Shown piece by piece: positions 1 through 8,197 of a stretch of DNA of 64,000 nucleotides (positions are counted from its first letter, which is position 1; the number at the start of each line of letters is the position of its first letter). Made by a program: the position numbers and the translations under genes. Origin of the DNA: Durusdinium trenchii (lineage: Eukaryota; Sar; Dinophyceae; Suessiales; Symbiodiniaceae); assembly GCA_963970005.1 (NCBI GenBank), contig CAXAMN010023362.1:160590-224589 (forward strand), read 5' to 3'. The notes beneath the pieces were generated by a model. That model ran no database searches. It had not been told where the DNA came from and was given only the letters and a program-made list of their open reading frames with translations.

Positions 1-275
1 CTGCAGTAAACAGCCCCAACCCTGCCTACCGGCCGGTTTTGACTATAATTCGATGAGTATCGGTTGGTCTCCTTATATACATTTATTGGGCTTTTCTTTT
101 GCGGCCCCGAGGGGCACAACACCGGATATTGTTTCAACAGCCGTGAAAACATTTCATATACTGTGTATAGGTAGAATTAGCTTGTCTCCACGTAAATTTT
201 AAATGAGCGCTTGTAAATAGTCCTGGTTTATATTTAGCTTTTTCCCTCTGGCAACAGCCGTTCTTAAATGGAGCC

Positions 276-824
276 TCAGATGCCCCTGCCTGCAATGTAT
301 AGTATCAGCTTCAATGCTTGCACTGAGCTTTTTTCCTGCCACATTCGGGCAATCCGCAGGCCAGTTGAGCAAGACCTGGGTTCGGCAATGTGTGAAGCAA
401 CCAGGATGGGAGTCATTGTATCATCAGCTTCCGAGAGAATTGGCCACCCTACATGGGTTGCGGCATTCATGAATGCATCAAGTGCCAAGTGCATTCATTC
501 AATGTCCAGGACTTCAGATTCGAGCTGCCTATCATCACTCCAAGTGGCACTGGTCTTGAACTTGGCCTCACGCATTTGGTGCGCATCAATCTTGTTGCGC
601 AGTGTGATAGAAGAACCACGCACAATGTTTGTACCGCTTTCAGGATAGTGTGGCTTCCTTGGTGCGTTTGGAACACACTTGAAGCCAAGGACGATCGAAC
701 AATTGAAGTTCAAAAGCTCGTGAGGGAGGCTGAAATGAGAAAGCGGCTTACGGCAAGTCTTGAGCTGGAGGTCAGCATGGTGCAGAACGACGAATCGCTG
801 TGTAAAAAGGTCATGATTGAACAT
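276..824 (-). pseudogene. Unidentified reading frame with one in-frame stop
   Basis: One minus-strand frame stays open over about 183 codons except for a single TGA at 495-497. The translation before the stop (for example KIDAHQMREAKFKTSATWSD) and after it (for example SHIAEPRSCSTGLRIARMWQ) has protein-like composition rather than the low-complexity look of noncoding DNA. I do not recognise a family. The opposite strand also carries an overlapping open frame (453-872) whose C-terminal part looks helical, so the coding strand is not certain. It may be a decayed transposon fragment or an exon remnant. Confidence 0.25.
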
Positions 825-2096
825 ATGCTTGCATTATGCGTCCTCGAAGTTCTTGATGAAATTGCTGGATAGAGGCCTTTCAGAAATCTGAAGACATAGG
901 CAAGCTCCAAAAGTCTCTTTGGAAGATGGGTTTGGCATCTTAGCAAGCTATCATGGCGGTGAGAATTGTCACGGTTTTGTTCTGTCTCTATGCCAGGTGC
1001 TTTCGACTTTTCAATAACAGGCATTTCGGGCATTTCTGCTTCATTGCACGGCCAGGGCAGTAGAGGTGCAGGCTCAACTACAAACATTATGTCCTTTTGA
1101 TTCCTTTTGTATATTGCACGTTTGGGATGGAATCGTTTTCCATGTCGCATGTGATGTCCTTTGAAAGTCAAATGCAGGGTTTAAGGGCACAACGCCTCAC
1201 GATTGACTATTGAAAGATCTTTGTTTTGATGAATGGCTTCCCAGGAATGCCAGCTTCCTGGAAAGCTTGGCCACCCGCTTGAGCACTTAAGATTTGAGCT
1301 GCATGCTCGGAAAGAAGAGCAGGCCAGAGTCCAGAGCACTGAACTTAAGCACACCATTTGAGATTGCTTTGGAAGATGTGATGAAGTCCTACGTTTGGTT
1401 GGGATTGCCATTGTCAGGCACATCTTGAACAGTGTGTTCAAGCATTGTGACTCAACTGCCAGAAATGAACTGCTACAGTGCTACAGGTTGTAGTTCTGTT
1501 GACTCATGTTGAAATTTTGAAAGCTGCATTGAGGAGAAGCAGTGTCATGGAGCAGAGAGAGGAGGTTCAAAGAAAGGGCGAGATCGCGATGGAACTTGCC
1601 TGTCAACTTTCCAAGTCTAAGCTCTGTTGGATGCTTAACTCGCGGGTTTCACTCTCTATTGAGGTCTCGACGGTGCCCACTGACCGGAAAATTCAGCAAG
1701 TCTGGGTCCTCTAAGGCGCCGATGATCCGCTGCTTCAAGCTGATCCAAAAGTAACATGTATCAGTCAGAGCTCGCCTGAGGTGATAGCTGACTAAGCCAT
1801 GTCCGGGCTGGCGTCCAGGATCTCAATCCTCACAGCTTCCCAACTGTATAGATTTCAGCTGCGTATTTGTCCTCAGCGCCTTACAGCAGCAAAAAGCAGT
1901 TGCAGTGAGCCTGAGTGAACTTGAGTGAGAGCCGCAACACGTTTTTCTTGTATTTGAGACTGAGCCTTGTTTGTCAACTTTGCTTCTGCTTTCTGGTTTG
2001 GGAGAGTCTGAGTAGCTGGTTTCACTTTGGAGTCCAACAAGCTCGTTGGCGGATCCACTTCTTAATTACCTATAAACAATTATATTGTAAATGCAA
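825..2096. other. Anonymous DNA, no supported gene
   Basis: Short open frames occur on both strands but none has a recognisable motif or a consistent reading frame. Nothing repeated or structured was seen. Confidence 0.5.
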
Positions 2097-2134
2097 ATCA
2101 CACACACATACATATATACATATATATATATATG
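2097..2134. repeat. CA/TA microsatellite
   Basis: A run of CACA followed by alternating TA/CATA directly abuts the left LTR of the copia element. A similar TA-rich tract (about 10523-10550) follows the right LTR, so the element sits in AT-rich simple sequence. This hides any target-site duplication. Confidence 0.85.
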
Positions 2135-2410
2135 TGTGTATTGCACACACTGGTGCGGGCCCCTGGCCTCCAATCCTCCTCCCAAAAACAAGTGGCGCTC
2201 CCTGGCTCAGCTCTTTTCTTCCACGCACACCTGAGGTCGTCCACGACCAGTTCGAACTCCAAGGTCGTCCTCGACCTTCCAACAAGCACCTATGGCGTCC
2301 ACGCCCCGTGCCGAAAGCCCCCTGACTTGAGCCTTCAGCAAGGCATTCCACGAATGCATGACCCTCGAGTGGACCGCATACGAACCGTCGGCAGGTGATT
2401 TCACAAATCA
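2135..2410 (-). repeat. copia 3' LTR
   Basis: Left copy in window coordinates, which is the 3' LTR of the minus-strand element. It is 276 bp, starts TGTGTATTGC and ends AAATCA on the plus strand, and matches 10245-10520 at 275 of 276 positions. Confidence 0.95.
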
Positions 2411-2418
2411 ACACTCCT
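2411..2418 (-). other. Polypurine tract of the copia element
   Basis: On the minus strand the bases just before the 3' LTR read AGGAGTGT, a short purine-rich tract in the place expected for the plus-strand primer. It is short and has one pyrimidine pair, so the assignment rests mainly on position. Confidence 0.5.
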
Positions 2419-2466
2419 AAAAAATATCTTTTGTTCGTTGTTTCATGAACTCTGCTTGCAAGTGGC

Positions 2467-4422
2467 TCACAAACGGTTCAAGATGCTCTGGGCAGTGCTC
2501 GGTTGATCACACTCGTAATCCAACAGATTACTTTCCCGATAGCACTGGCAGCAATGCGTTTCCGCTGCCGAGGCTGTTTGCATCCAAGCTTGCCTAAGTC
2601 TTTTATCGGACCGCTGCTTGAGGACTTCATCAACATCCCTTAGCAGACACCGACCTTGTTCCAAAAATGTTCGGAGTATGGATGGGTCCATGTCCTTTGT
2701 CAAAGCATCTGCCATCTGTGCTGCACTATGTACCCACTTAATTAATATCCCCTCCTTTAACCGGTCTTTAAGTACCAAAGCCTCAAGCAATGTTCTGTAT
2801 TCAGAGCATGATGGTACCGCGGTTTTCTGGAGAAGGTCATACAGGCTCTTGCAATCTACGACCGCATAGGCCGAGGGCAAGTTTGTCAGGGTCTCTGCAG
2901 GCTTACGCCAATCCACTTGTGGATTTAACATCCAGCTCCATAGGATTCTTATCCAACTCAGCTGATCGAGTGCTGCGGAGCGGGCATACGTTTCAGAGGC
3001 AAGGGTGCTCGACACTACTCTGCTGATTTTCCGTGAACTCCAGATTAATGGACTCACTTGTGATCCTTTCGCTTCTTCAACTGTGGGAGTAGTGGCTAGA
3101 ATGAATGTACCTCGCTGTGAGTGTGCTCTATCACGGGTGGCAAATGCGGCATCTGAGAAGGACAGGAACCTGACGTCTGCAGGTCTGAGTGGCTGTATCC
3201 TGATTTGGACATGGGCGTGCCTTTTGGCATCATCGAGCAATCGTTTGGCTGTCATCAGGTCTTCAATCGTGGCGTTCGGGATTTTTGCCTGGAGGAGACT
3301 TAATCTACATGATATGTCAGGCCTTGTGTTTGTGGCTGCATATTGAAGGCTTCCTATAAGACCTCGAAGACTTTGAATTTCCTGCTGACTTGCAGATCCT
3401 TTTTGTTCTTTTCTTCGTTCTCGAGGAATTTCGATGGGTGGAATGTCCCGAATATATTCTGTCTGGTTCAGTCGAATCTCCCCATTACTTTCTTGGTTCA
3501 CTTGGATTCCTGTGAATGTGAACTTTTGGGTCTTTTTGCTACCAAATGGAAATTTCTTTTCAAGTCGATCAATGGTCTGATTAAAGATCGCATCACCACC
3601 CCCAATCCCATCATCTACGTGGATTCCAAGGATTCCATGAATTTGGCACGGGTCTTCAGTCTGCTTCTTGGTGTTCTGCTTTGGTAATACGAACAGGCAG
3701 GGGTCTAGTGGTGATACTTGGAACCCCAAAGCAATCAAAGCATTTCGAAGTTCGATGTACCACAACAACGGTGCATTGACTAAACCATAGGCACCTTTCA
3801 AAAGCTCACAGGCCTCATCCTCTCGAAGACCAAGACTCCGGCGCATTTCAATTGGCGGCTCAATGCCCAGAATTCTTGAATCTTGCTTGCTTCCCCTCAA
3901 AAAGGCCATTGAGATGTCGAATGACCTCAGTACCCATTTCTGACTAGCAATAAGTTGTAGTAGAATCATCCTTGAATCTCTGCCTAAAGTGGGACTGTCA
4001 CGAGGCAATGATTCGAGTGCTGGGTCTTCATATCCTAGGATAACAAGACGGGCCTTAGCTTTGCGTGTCCGGCCTGTCGTTTTGGTCACTTGTTCATCGA
4101 CTGGCTTCCAAGTCAAGATCCACCGGGTCCTGAGCAATTGATGTTCGGGGACTTGATTGCGGGTGATTCGACGAATCGTCTCCGTGGAAATCCATTGGTC
4201 TATTTCCTTGGTTTTGGCTTGTTCGAATTCTTTGCGTTCACTGGGTGTGAGGTCTCTCAGTTTCACTTCGACCTTTTGGCGTTTAGCCGCCGAAGCGATC
4301 AGTGCTTCTTGTTGTTGATAGGACACGTGTCTGCACTGTTGAAGTTCGGACATCGTGAGAAACACTTCACACACTATCCCTGTGGGTCTCACATCATCGG
4401 CACTGAACTGTGTTTCAAGCAT
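2467..4422 (-). CDS. copia reverse transcriptase and RNase H
   Basis: This 651-residue frame copies element RNA into cDNA and degrades the RNA template. It reads as a copia-type RT: the palm begins near TRWILTWKPVDE (99-110), motif A is FDIS with Asp169, and motif C is HVDD (268-271), close to the YVDD of the family. The RNase H acidic set appears complete: Asp424 (FSDAAF), Glu477 (ASETYA), Asp523 (VVDCKSLYD) and Asp572 (MADALTK). The C-terminus ends about 60 bp before the polypurine tract, as expected. The Met at 4422 is probably not a true start, because the polyprotein arrives from another frame (4415-4753). The catalytic residues are all present, so this portion could be functional if translated. 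Confidence 0.93.
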   Translation of the reverse strand: MLETQFSADDVRPTGIVCEVFLTMSELQQCRHVSYQQQEALIASAAKRQKVEVKLRDLTPSERKEFEQAKTKEIDQWISTETIRRITRNQVPEHQLLRTRWILTWKPVDEQVTKTTGRTRKAKARLVILGYEDPALESLPRDSPTLGRDSRMILLQLIASQKWVLRSFDISMAFLRGSKQDSRILGIEPPIEMRRSLGLREDEACELLKGAYGLVNAPLLWYIELRNALIALGFQVSPLDPCLFVLPKQNTKKQTEDPCQIHGILGIHVDDGIGGGDAIFNQTIDRLEKKFPFGSKKTQKFTFTGIQVNQESNGEIRLNQTEYIRDIPPIEIPRERRKEQKGSASQQEIQSLRGLIGSLQYAATNTRPDISCRLSLLQAKIPNATIEDLMTAKRLLDDAKRHAHVQIRIQPLRPADVRFLSFSDAAFATRDRAHSQRGTFILATTPTVEEAKGSQVSPLIWSSRKISRVVSSTLASETYARSAALDQLSWIRILWSWMLNPQVDWRKPAETLTNLPSAYAVVDCKSLYDLLQKTAVPSCSEYRTLLEALVLKDRLKEGILIKWVHSAAQMADALTKDMDPSILRTFLEQGRCLLRDVDEVLKQRSDKRLRQAWMQTASAAETHCCQCYRESNLLDYECDQPSTAQSILNRL

Positions 4423-4753
4423 GTTCTAGTTCCTTTTGGTTGATCTGGAATATGGTCCTTCCGGTCCAGGCATCAGCGAGACATCGGTGGCTAGTCACAT
4501 TATCTTGCCATGTTTCCTGTAGCTCGACAGTTTCCCCCGAACGATACTTACCTTGGGTAATTCGTGAGGGAAGGATGCACTTCATCGGAATTGGACAGGA
4601 TGGATCTTCATTTGGATTGAACGTTCTCACGCGAGGCACCCGATGGTGCCGAATGAGCAGGTTCCCTGTGACTTGCCAATGGTCGTGCACGAACGTGTCG
4701 GCCATTAAGCCATCATCGTCGTCTGGGACAGGGACCTGGAATGCCTCAGGCAT
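4415..4753 (-). pseudogene. copia polyprotein segment between integrase and RT
   Basis: A 112-residue frame, in a different phase from the RT that follows, rich in acidic and Trp-containing segments (DDDDGLMADTFVHDHWQVTG). It fills the gap between the integrase C-terminal fragment and the RT frame. It therefore represents polyprotein sequence separated from its neighbours by frame changes near 4.8 and 4.4 kb. No domain is recognised. Confidence 0.6.
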
Positions 4754-4824
4754 CAGAGTATCTACATCTGGACTTGGTGGTTGGTTTGAGCTTATTTCGG
4801 GTTCATCATCAGGTTGGTTGGATC

Positions 4825-5184
4825 CTACTCAGGACGAACAGTCTCTCTGGGCTCCATTGTACCGGAACTATCAGTTGCAGGGTTGTCCACCTGGATAGCT
4901 TCAGGGGGAGGGATCTCGGTTGTCGATCTCGGTGGTGGGCCCATGGTATGATCAGTCGTGTCTTGGTATTGAAAAACTCCTGACCCTTGGATCGGCGTGA
5001 CTCCCAGGTCCTGCAGGCTTCGAGCAATTAGTTGCTCATTGGTCGACAACACGCGCACGTGTTCCGGTGCCACTCGGTAGAGTCGCGTGAGATGCGACAG
5101 CCATATGGCATTGTGCTCTACCATTAGAACTCTTGCCGGGCCCAACCATTTTCCCTCTTCGCTCCTGCTTGACTTCCAATACAT
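4825..5184 (-). pseudogene. copia integrase C-terminal fragment, shifted frame
   Basis: This frame continues the integrase after the upstream frame runs into unrelated sequence. GKWLGPARVLMVEHNAIWLS and YRVAPEHVR are the kind of small beta-barrel sequence found at the C-terminus of copia integrases, and they match the last meaningful part of the upstream frame (GDWVNVLEVK) if one indel at about 5.18 kb is allowed. The segment ends at a stop at 4825, and polyprotein coding resumes in yet another phase at 4753. Confidence 0.75.
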
Positions 5185-6985
5185 TTACCCAATCTCCTAT
5201 CGTGTAGATCATGCGGTGTGGTCGAGATCGAGCATGCAAGGACTTGCGAAGAATGGAACATTGGTCGGTCTTGACATAGGCTATCCGAGCAGCCTCCCTT
5301 TGGAGCATTTGATGTCTGAATCTACTTCCCTCCGTGTCGGCAAATGACGAGGCATCGGTTGGGTCGTTGTCCATGATGCTTCCAGGTGTTCTTCGGCTTT
5401 TACCTAGAACAAGTAGCTCCGGACTGTACCCTGCATGCTTTGACAATGAGTTCTTGGCATTACACAAGTGAAGTAGCGCTTGACTAAATGCCTCATGGTC
5501 TTTTATTGCATGTTCAACATGATATTTCGTCAACATCATTTTTAAGATAGCTCCATTTCGTTCGGCTCGTCCCAGTTGCCAATGTGCACGGGATGGTATG
5601 GGATATGCCTTCACATTGTGCTCTTGGAGGAATTCACTAAATGTTTGACTGTTGGCTTCTCCACAACTATCAAACATGACTTCTTTTGGGGGACCGGCCC
5701 ATCTGATCCATGCCTCTTCAAAACTCTTGATGAGACTATGTGATGTTCCCTGATGAATGGCTATGGCGGTGTGAAAGTTGGTGGCTGAGTCAATGAAATG
5801 ATAACACCAATAACTCTCCCCGTTCGGTGACTTCCATTCAAGAGCATCGAACGAAACTAGGTCGTTGAAGTCTTTGGGACTTGACATGTGGGCTGGTCGG
5901 GCTATCTTAGGTGCTTCCTGTTCCCGGCATATGTCACACGCAAAATCTGACAAAGCTTGAATGACTGTTTGGGACCAGCCTTCACTTTGGAGAGCAGCTT
6001 TCATTTGGGCTAGTCCTGGGTGTCCTAGATTCTTGTGTATCTTTCTGATCTGATTTTGAAGCTTGTCAGGCAGTGCACGAAACTCAGTCGGTCCGATGAT
6101 CTGTTCCCTCAATGGTTCTGGAACAGGTTGAGTCGGTTCATATGGAGTGGTCGTCACATCCGGCTGTTGGACCTGACCCTCATTCGGAGGTAGGTCGGTC
6201 TTGCCACACATTGGCTGATCAGTTGGCTCTTCCCGTGGGCGAGCAATCATGGTCAACTGCAGCTTGGTGGGAACTCCGGCACGAATCTGTTGTCTGTGGG
6301 ACAACGTGTTCCAGCGTTCCCATTTTGGTTCCAAAATCACGGATTGGTCTTCACGTTTTCTCCCCATGGCTCTTCGAAAGGGACATGTCTGACTATTGAC
6401 GTTGTTGGGAGGAACTCGCATACGGTTGATGCCCCGACAAACATCTATGGCCACAATGGACATTTCAGGGAACATATTTTGGAGTTGATCGAGGATTTTA
6501 CCCGAGGTCATCCAATTCCTGCCTACCCGGGGAGTCACATGATCAGCTTCTTGGAGAATCGCTTCAACTCGGGACAGCACATCCGATGCTGTGCCGGGAT
6601 CCGGCGGTGACTTGAACTCAATCCGACGGCGCTTCGACTCTTGTGGATTATCGTCGCTTGCGAACGATTCTGCAAACTGTGTTGATGTCCCCTGAGCTTC
6701 CTTTGTTTGGGCACTGAGTTGGAGTACCTTTCCTATTTTGTGGGCAAATGCTTTGGTATACGAGTCGGTGTATTGAGACACGGACATCCTACCAAACCCT
6801 GGGACTCTACAGCTTCCGGCTATGGATAGATGTTGATGATTACCCGGACATTGCCATTGTTCTATGGTTCTCTGTAGCACTTGGGAGGTGGTCCATACTT
6901 TTGAGGAACCTATGGTTGTCCTCGGGGTGGCGGAGTTGTCCTCCGGTGCACATGTCGAACTTGGCTTGGACTGTGTAGTGGACAA
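5036..6985 (-). CDS. copia integrase
   Basis: This 649-residue frame carries the enzyme that inserts the cDNA into chromosomes. The zinc-binding HHCC motif is His317, His322, Cys350 and Cys353 (KIHKNLGHPG ... ACDIC). The rve catalytic core has Asp380 (VSFDALEWK), Asp439 (VMFDSCGEA) and Glu475 (GRAERNG), and the last two are spaced exactly D-35-E. Residues 1-60 appear to be the tail of the methyltransferase-like domain, ending in a Cys/His-rich patch (QCPGNHQHLSIAG). Residues 60-300 are a linker with a basic patch (SKRRRIEF). The last 30 or so residues are out of frame because of an indel near 5.18 kb. The catalytic triad is intact. Confidence 0.95.
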   Translation of the reverse strand: MSTTQSKPSSTCAPEDNSATPRTTIGSSKVWTTSQVLQRTIEQWQCPGNHQHLSIAGSCRVPGFGRMSVSQYTDSYTKAFAHKIGKVLQLSAQTKEAQGTSTQFAESFASDDNPQESKRRRIEFKSPPDPGTASDVLSRVEAILQEADHVTPRVGRNWMTSGKILDQLQNMFPEMSIVAIDVCRGINRMRVPPNNVNSQTCPFRRAMGRKREDQSVILEPKWERWNTLSHRQQIRAGVPTKLQLTMIARPREEPTDQPMCGKTDLPPNEGQVQQPDVTTTPYEPTQPVPEPLREQIIGPTEFRALPDKLQNQIRKIHKNLGHPGLAQMKAALQSEGWSQTVIQALSDFACDICREQEAPKIARPAHMSSPKDFNDLVSFDALEWKSPNGESYWCYHFIDSATNFHTAIAIHQGTSHSLIKSFEEAWIRWAGPPKEVMFDSCGEANSQTFSEFLQEHNVKAYPIPSRAHWQLGRAERNGAILKMMLTKYHVEHAIKDHEAFSQALLHLCNAKNSLSKHAGYSPELLVLGKSRRTPGSIMDNDPTDASSFADTEGSRFRHQMLQREAARIAYVKTDQCSILRKSLHARSRPHRMIYTIGDWVNVLEVKQERRGKMVGPGKSSNGRAQCHMAVASHATLPSGTGTRARVVDQ

Positions 6986-7532
6986 TGAACGACAGTTCTC
7001 CTTGAAAAAACATGTCGGAATTGGCAGGTTGCTCTAAATGGAAATGACAGTCTCTGCGGCGTCGGATCTGTAATCGGCGCAAAGCGTCGCACAGCCAAAG
7101 ATGACAACGCTCATGATTTCGAGCACGGTGAATGCGCTCTGCCATTTCGAGAGGCTTTCCTGCATTTAAGTGACTCCATCCTGACCACGGTCCACAGTTG
7201 GGAGAAGTCCAAATGTGTCGAGGTCGGGTGACCCAGATGAGATCATACGAACGGCTTCTTCCCCCAAAAGTGTTGAGGTCTCCATGGGAACGGCAGAAAC
7301 GCATAGCTTTCAAACCTAACCCAATGGCCTGGTTTGTCAACTCGCTTTCCGATGCACAGTACACTTCCAGGAGGTCACTATTGACTCTACTCAGGTGATG
7401 AACTTCTTCCTGGGTCCCATAGTGTCGACAGAAATATTGCATCATTTCTTGGTACATGGGATTGCTCACTTTCGGTTGCATGTCTTGAAAGTATAGTGTA
7501 TCAACTATCTCTTTTGGTTGGTGTTTTTCCAC
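6840..7532 (-). CDS. methyltransferase-like domain inside the copia polyprotein
   Basis: This 230-residue frame lies between protease and integrase and is not a standard copia component. It contains LEVYC (55-59), a segment ending GDLNTF (85-89), RPRHIWTSPNCGPWS (103-117) and HFHLEQP (163-169). The order resembles cytosine-5 methyltransferases: an N-terminal nucleotide-binding strand, a Pro-Cys motif IV-like loop and an acidic motif VI-like strand. The motifs are not canonical (no PCQ, no ENV). Captured methyltransferases have been reported in dinoflagellate retrotransposons, which fits the context. Whether it binds S-adenosylmethionine is inference. It could instead be a degenerate or non-catalytic copy. 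The domain continues in another frame at about 6.95 kb, in the first 60 codons of the integrase frame. Confidence 0.55.
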   Translation of the reverse strand: MEKHQPKEIVDTLYFQDMQPKVSNPMYQEMMQYFCRHYGTQEEVHHLSRVNSDLLEVYCASESELTNQAIGLGLKAMRFCRSHGDLNTFGGRSRSYDLIWVTRPRHIWTSPNCGPWSGWSHLNAGKPLEMAERIHRARNHERCHLWLCDALRRLQIRRRRDCHFHLEQPANSDMFFQGELSFIVHYTVQAKFDMCTGGQLRHPEDNHRFLKSMDHLPSATENHRTMAMSG

Positions 7533-8197
7533 TGGTCAATACCTATGCAATCGAAGAGCATGGACTTGACTTCATCAGGCACATCCGAACGGGCGGCGGC
7601 TGACGGATTAGTCACTTCTTCTCCGGCCGGGAGTAGCTGCTGGGTCCCTGTGCCGTCGGCTCCAGATGGGGTGCCGGTGGCGTCAGGACCTGGAGGATCT
7701 GCTGCAATGAGGCTTCGAGGCGATCGAGGCGTTGTGCCTGATGGGCGATCTCTGGATCTCGAAGGTCTTCTTCGACCATATCCCAGCGACCCTCGTTTTC
7801 CCACACTTCCAATTCCTCTGCAGTGGCCGGACGGCAATGAGCTGCCTTGGCCTTGGCCTGGAGAGGATGTGAGTTCGCGGTTCTGCTCTTCCTCTTCCAC
7901 ACACCTTTTGATGTAGGTCACGAAGCTCTTGTGGGCCGGTTTGGGACTGTCCTGATATCGAGCGAGGAACCATCCCACATAGCGTTGATCGCTCTGGAGA
8001 ACCTCCTGGTAGGTCTGACCTCTCTTGGCCTCTCCGAATGAGATTCGCAGGTTGGCCAGTTCTTCGGTGCTCATGCTCTCGGGATCGTGATGCGCCGTCT
8101 CGTTGGTGCTCAACAAACGGTTGTACCGCTCGGCTAGACTGTTGCTTGCCTTGGTCTTGGCGGCACTCTTGCTGTTCGACATGGCTGCGCAAATCAC
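7505..8197 (-). CDS. copia polyprotein linker after protease
   Basis: This frame picks up the polyprotein after the protease frame degenerates. Its first 120 residues look genuine: ESMSTEELANLRISFGEAKR and a Trp/Tyr-rich stretch (DQRYVGWFLARYQ) followed by an acidic helix (RCVEEEEQNREL). I do not recognise this domain. Coding then moves to a third phase (7612-7902) with a clear coiled-coil-like segment (EDLRDPEIAHQAQRLDRLEA) and returns to the first phase for the last 30 residues (SDVPDEVKSMLFDC). At least two frame changes therefore occur inside 600 bp. The initial codon in this frame is GTG, so it is not an independent start. Confidence 0.6.
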   Translation of the reverse strand: MICAAMSNSKSAAKTKASNSLAERYNRLLSTNETAHHDPESMSTEELANLRISFGEAKRGQTYQEVLQSDQRYVGWFLARYQDSPKPAHKSFVTYIKRCVEEEEQNRELTSSPGQGQGSSLPSGHCRGIGSVGKRGSLGYGRRRPSRSRDRPSGTTPRSPRSLIAADPPGPDATGTPSGADGTGTQQLLPAGEEVTNPSAAARSDVPDEVKSMLFDCIGIDQWKNTNQKR

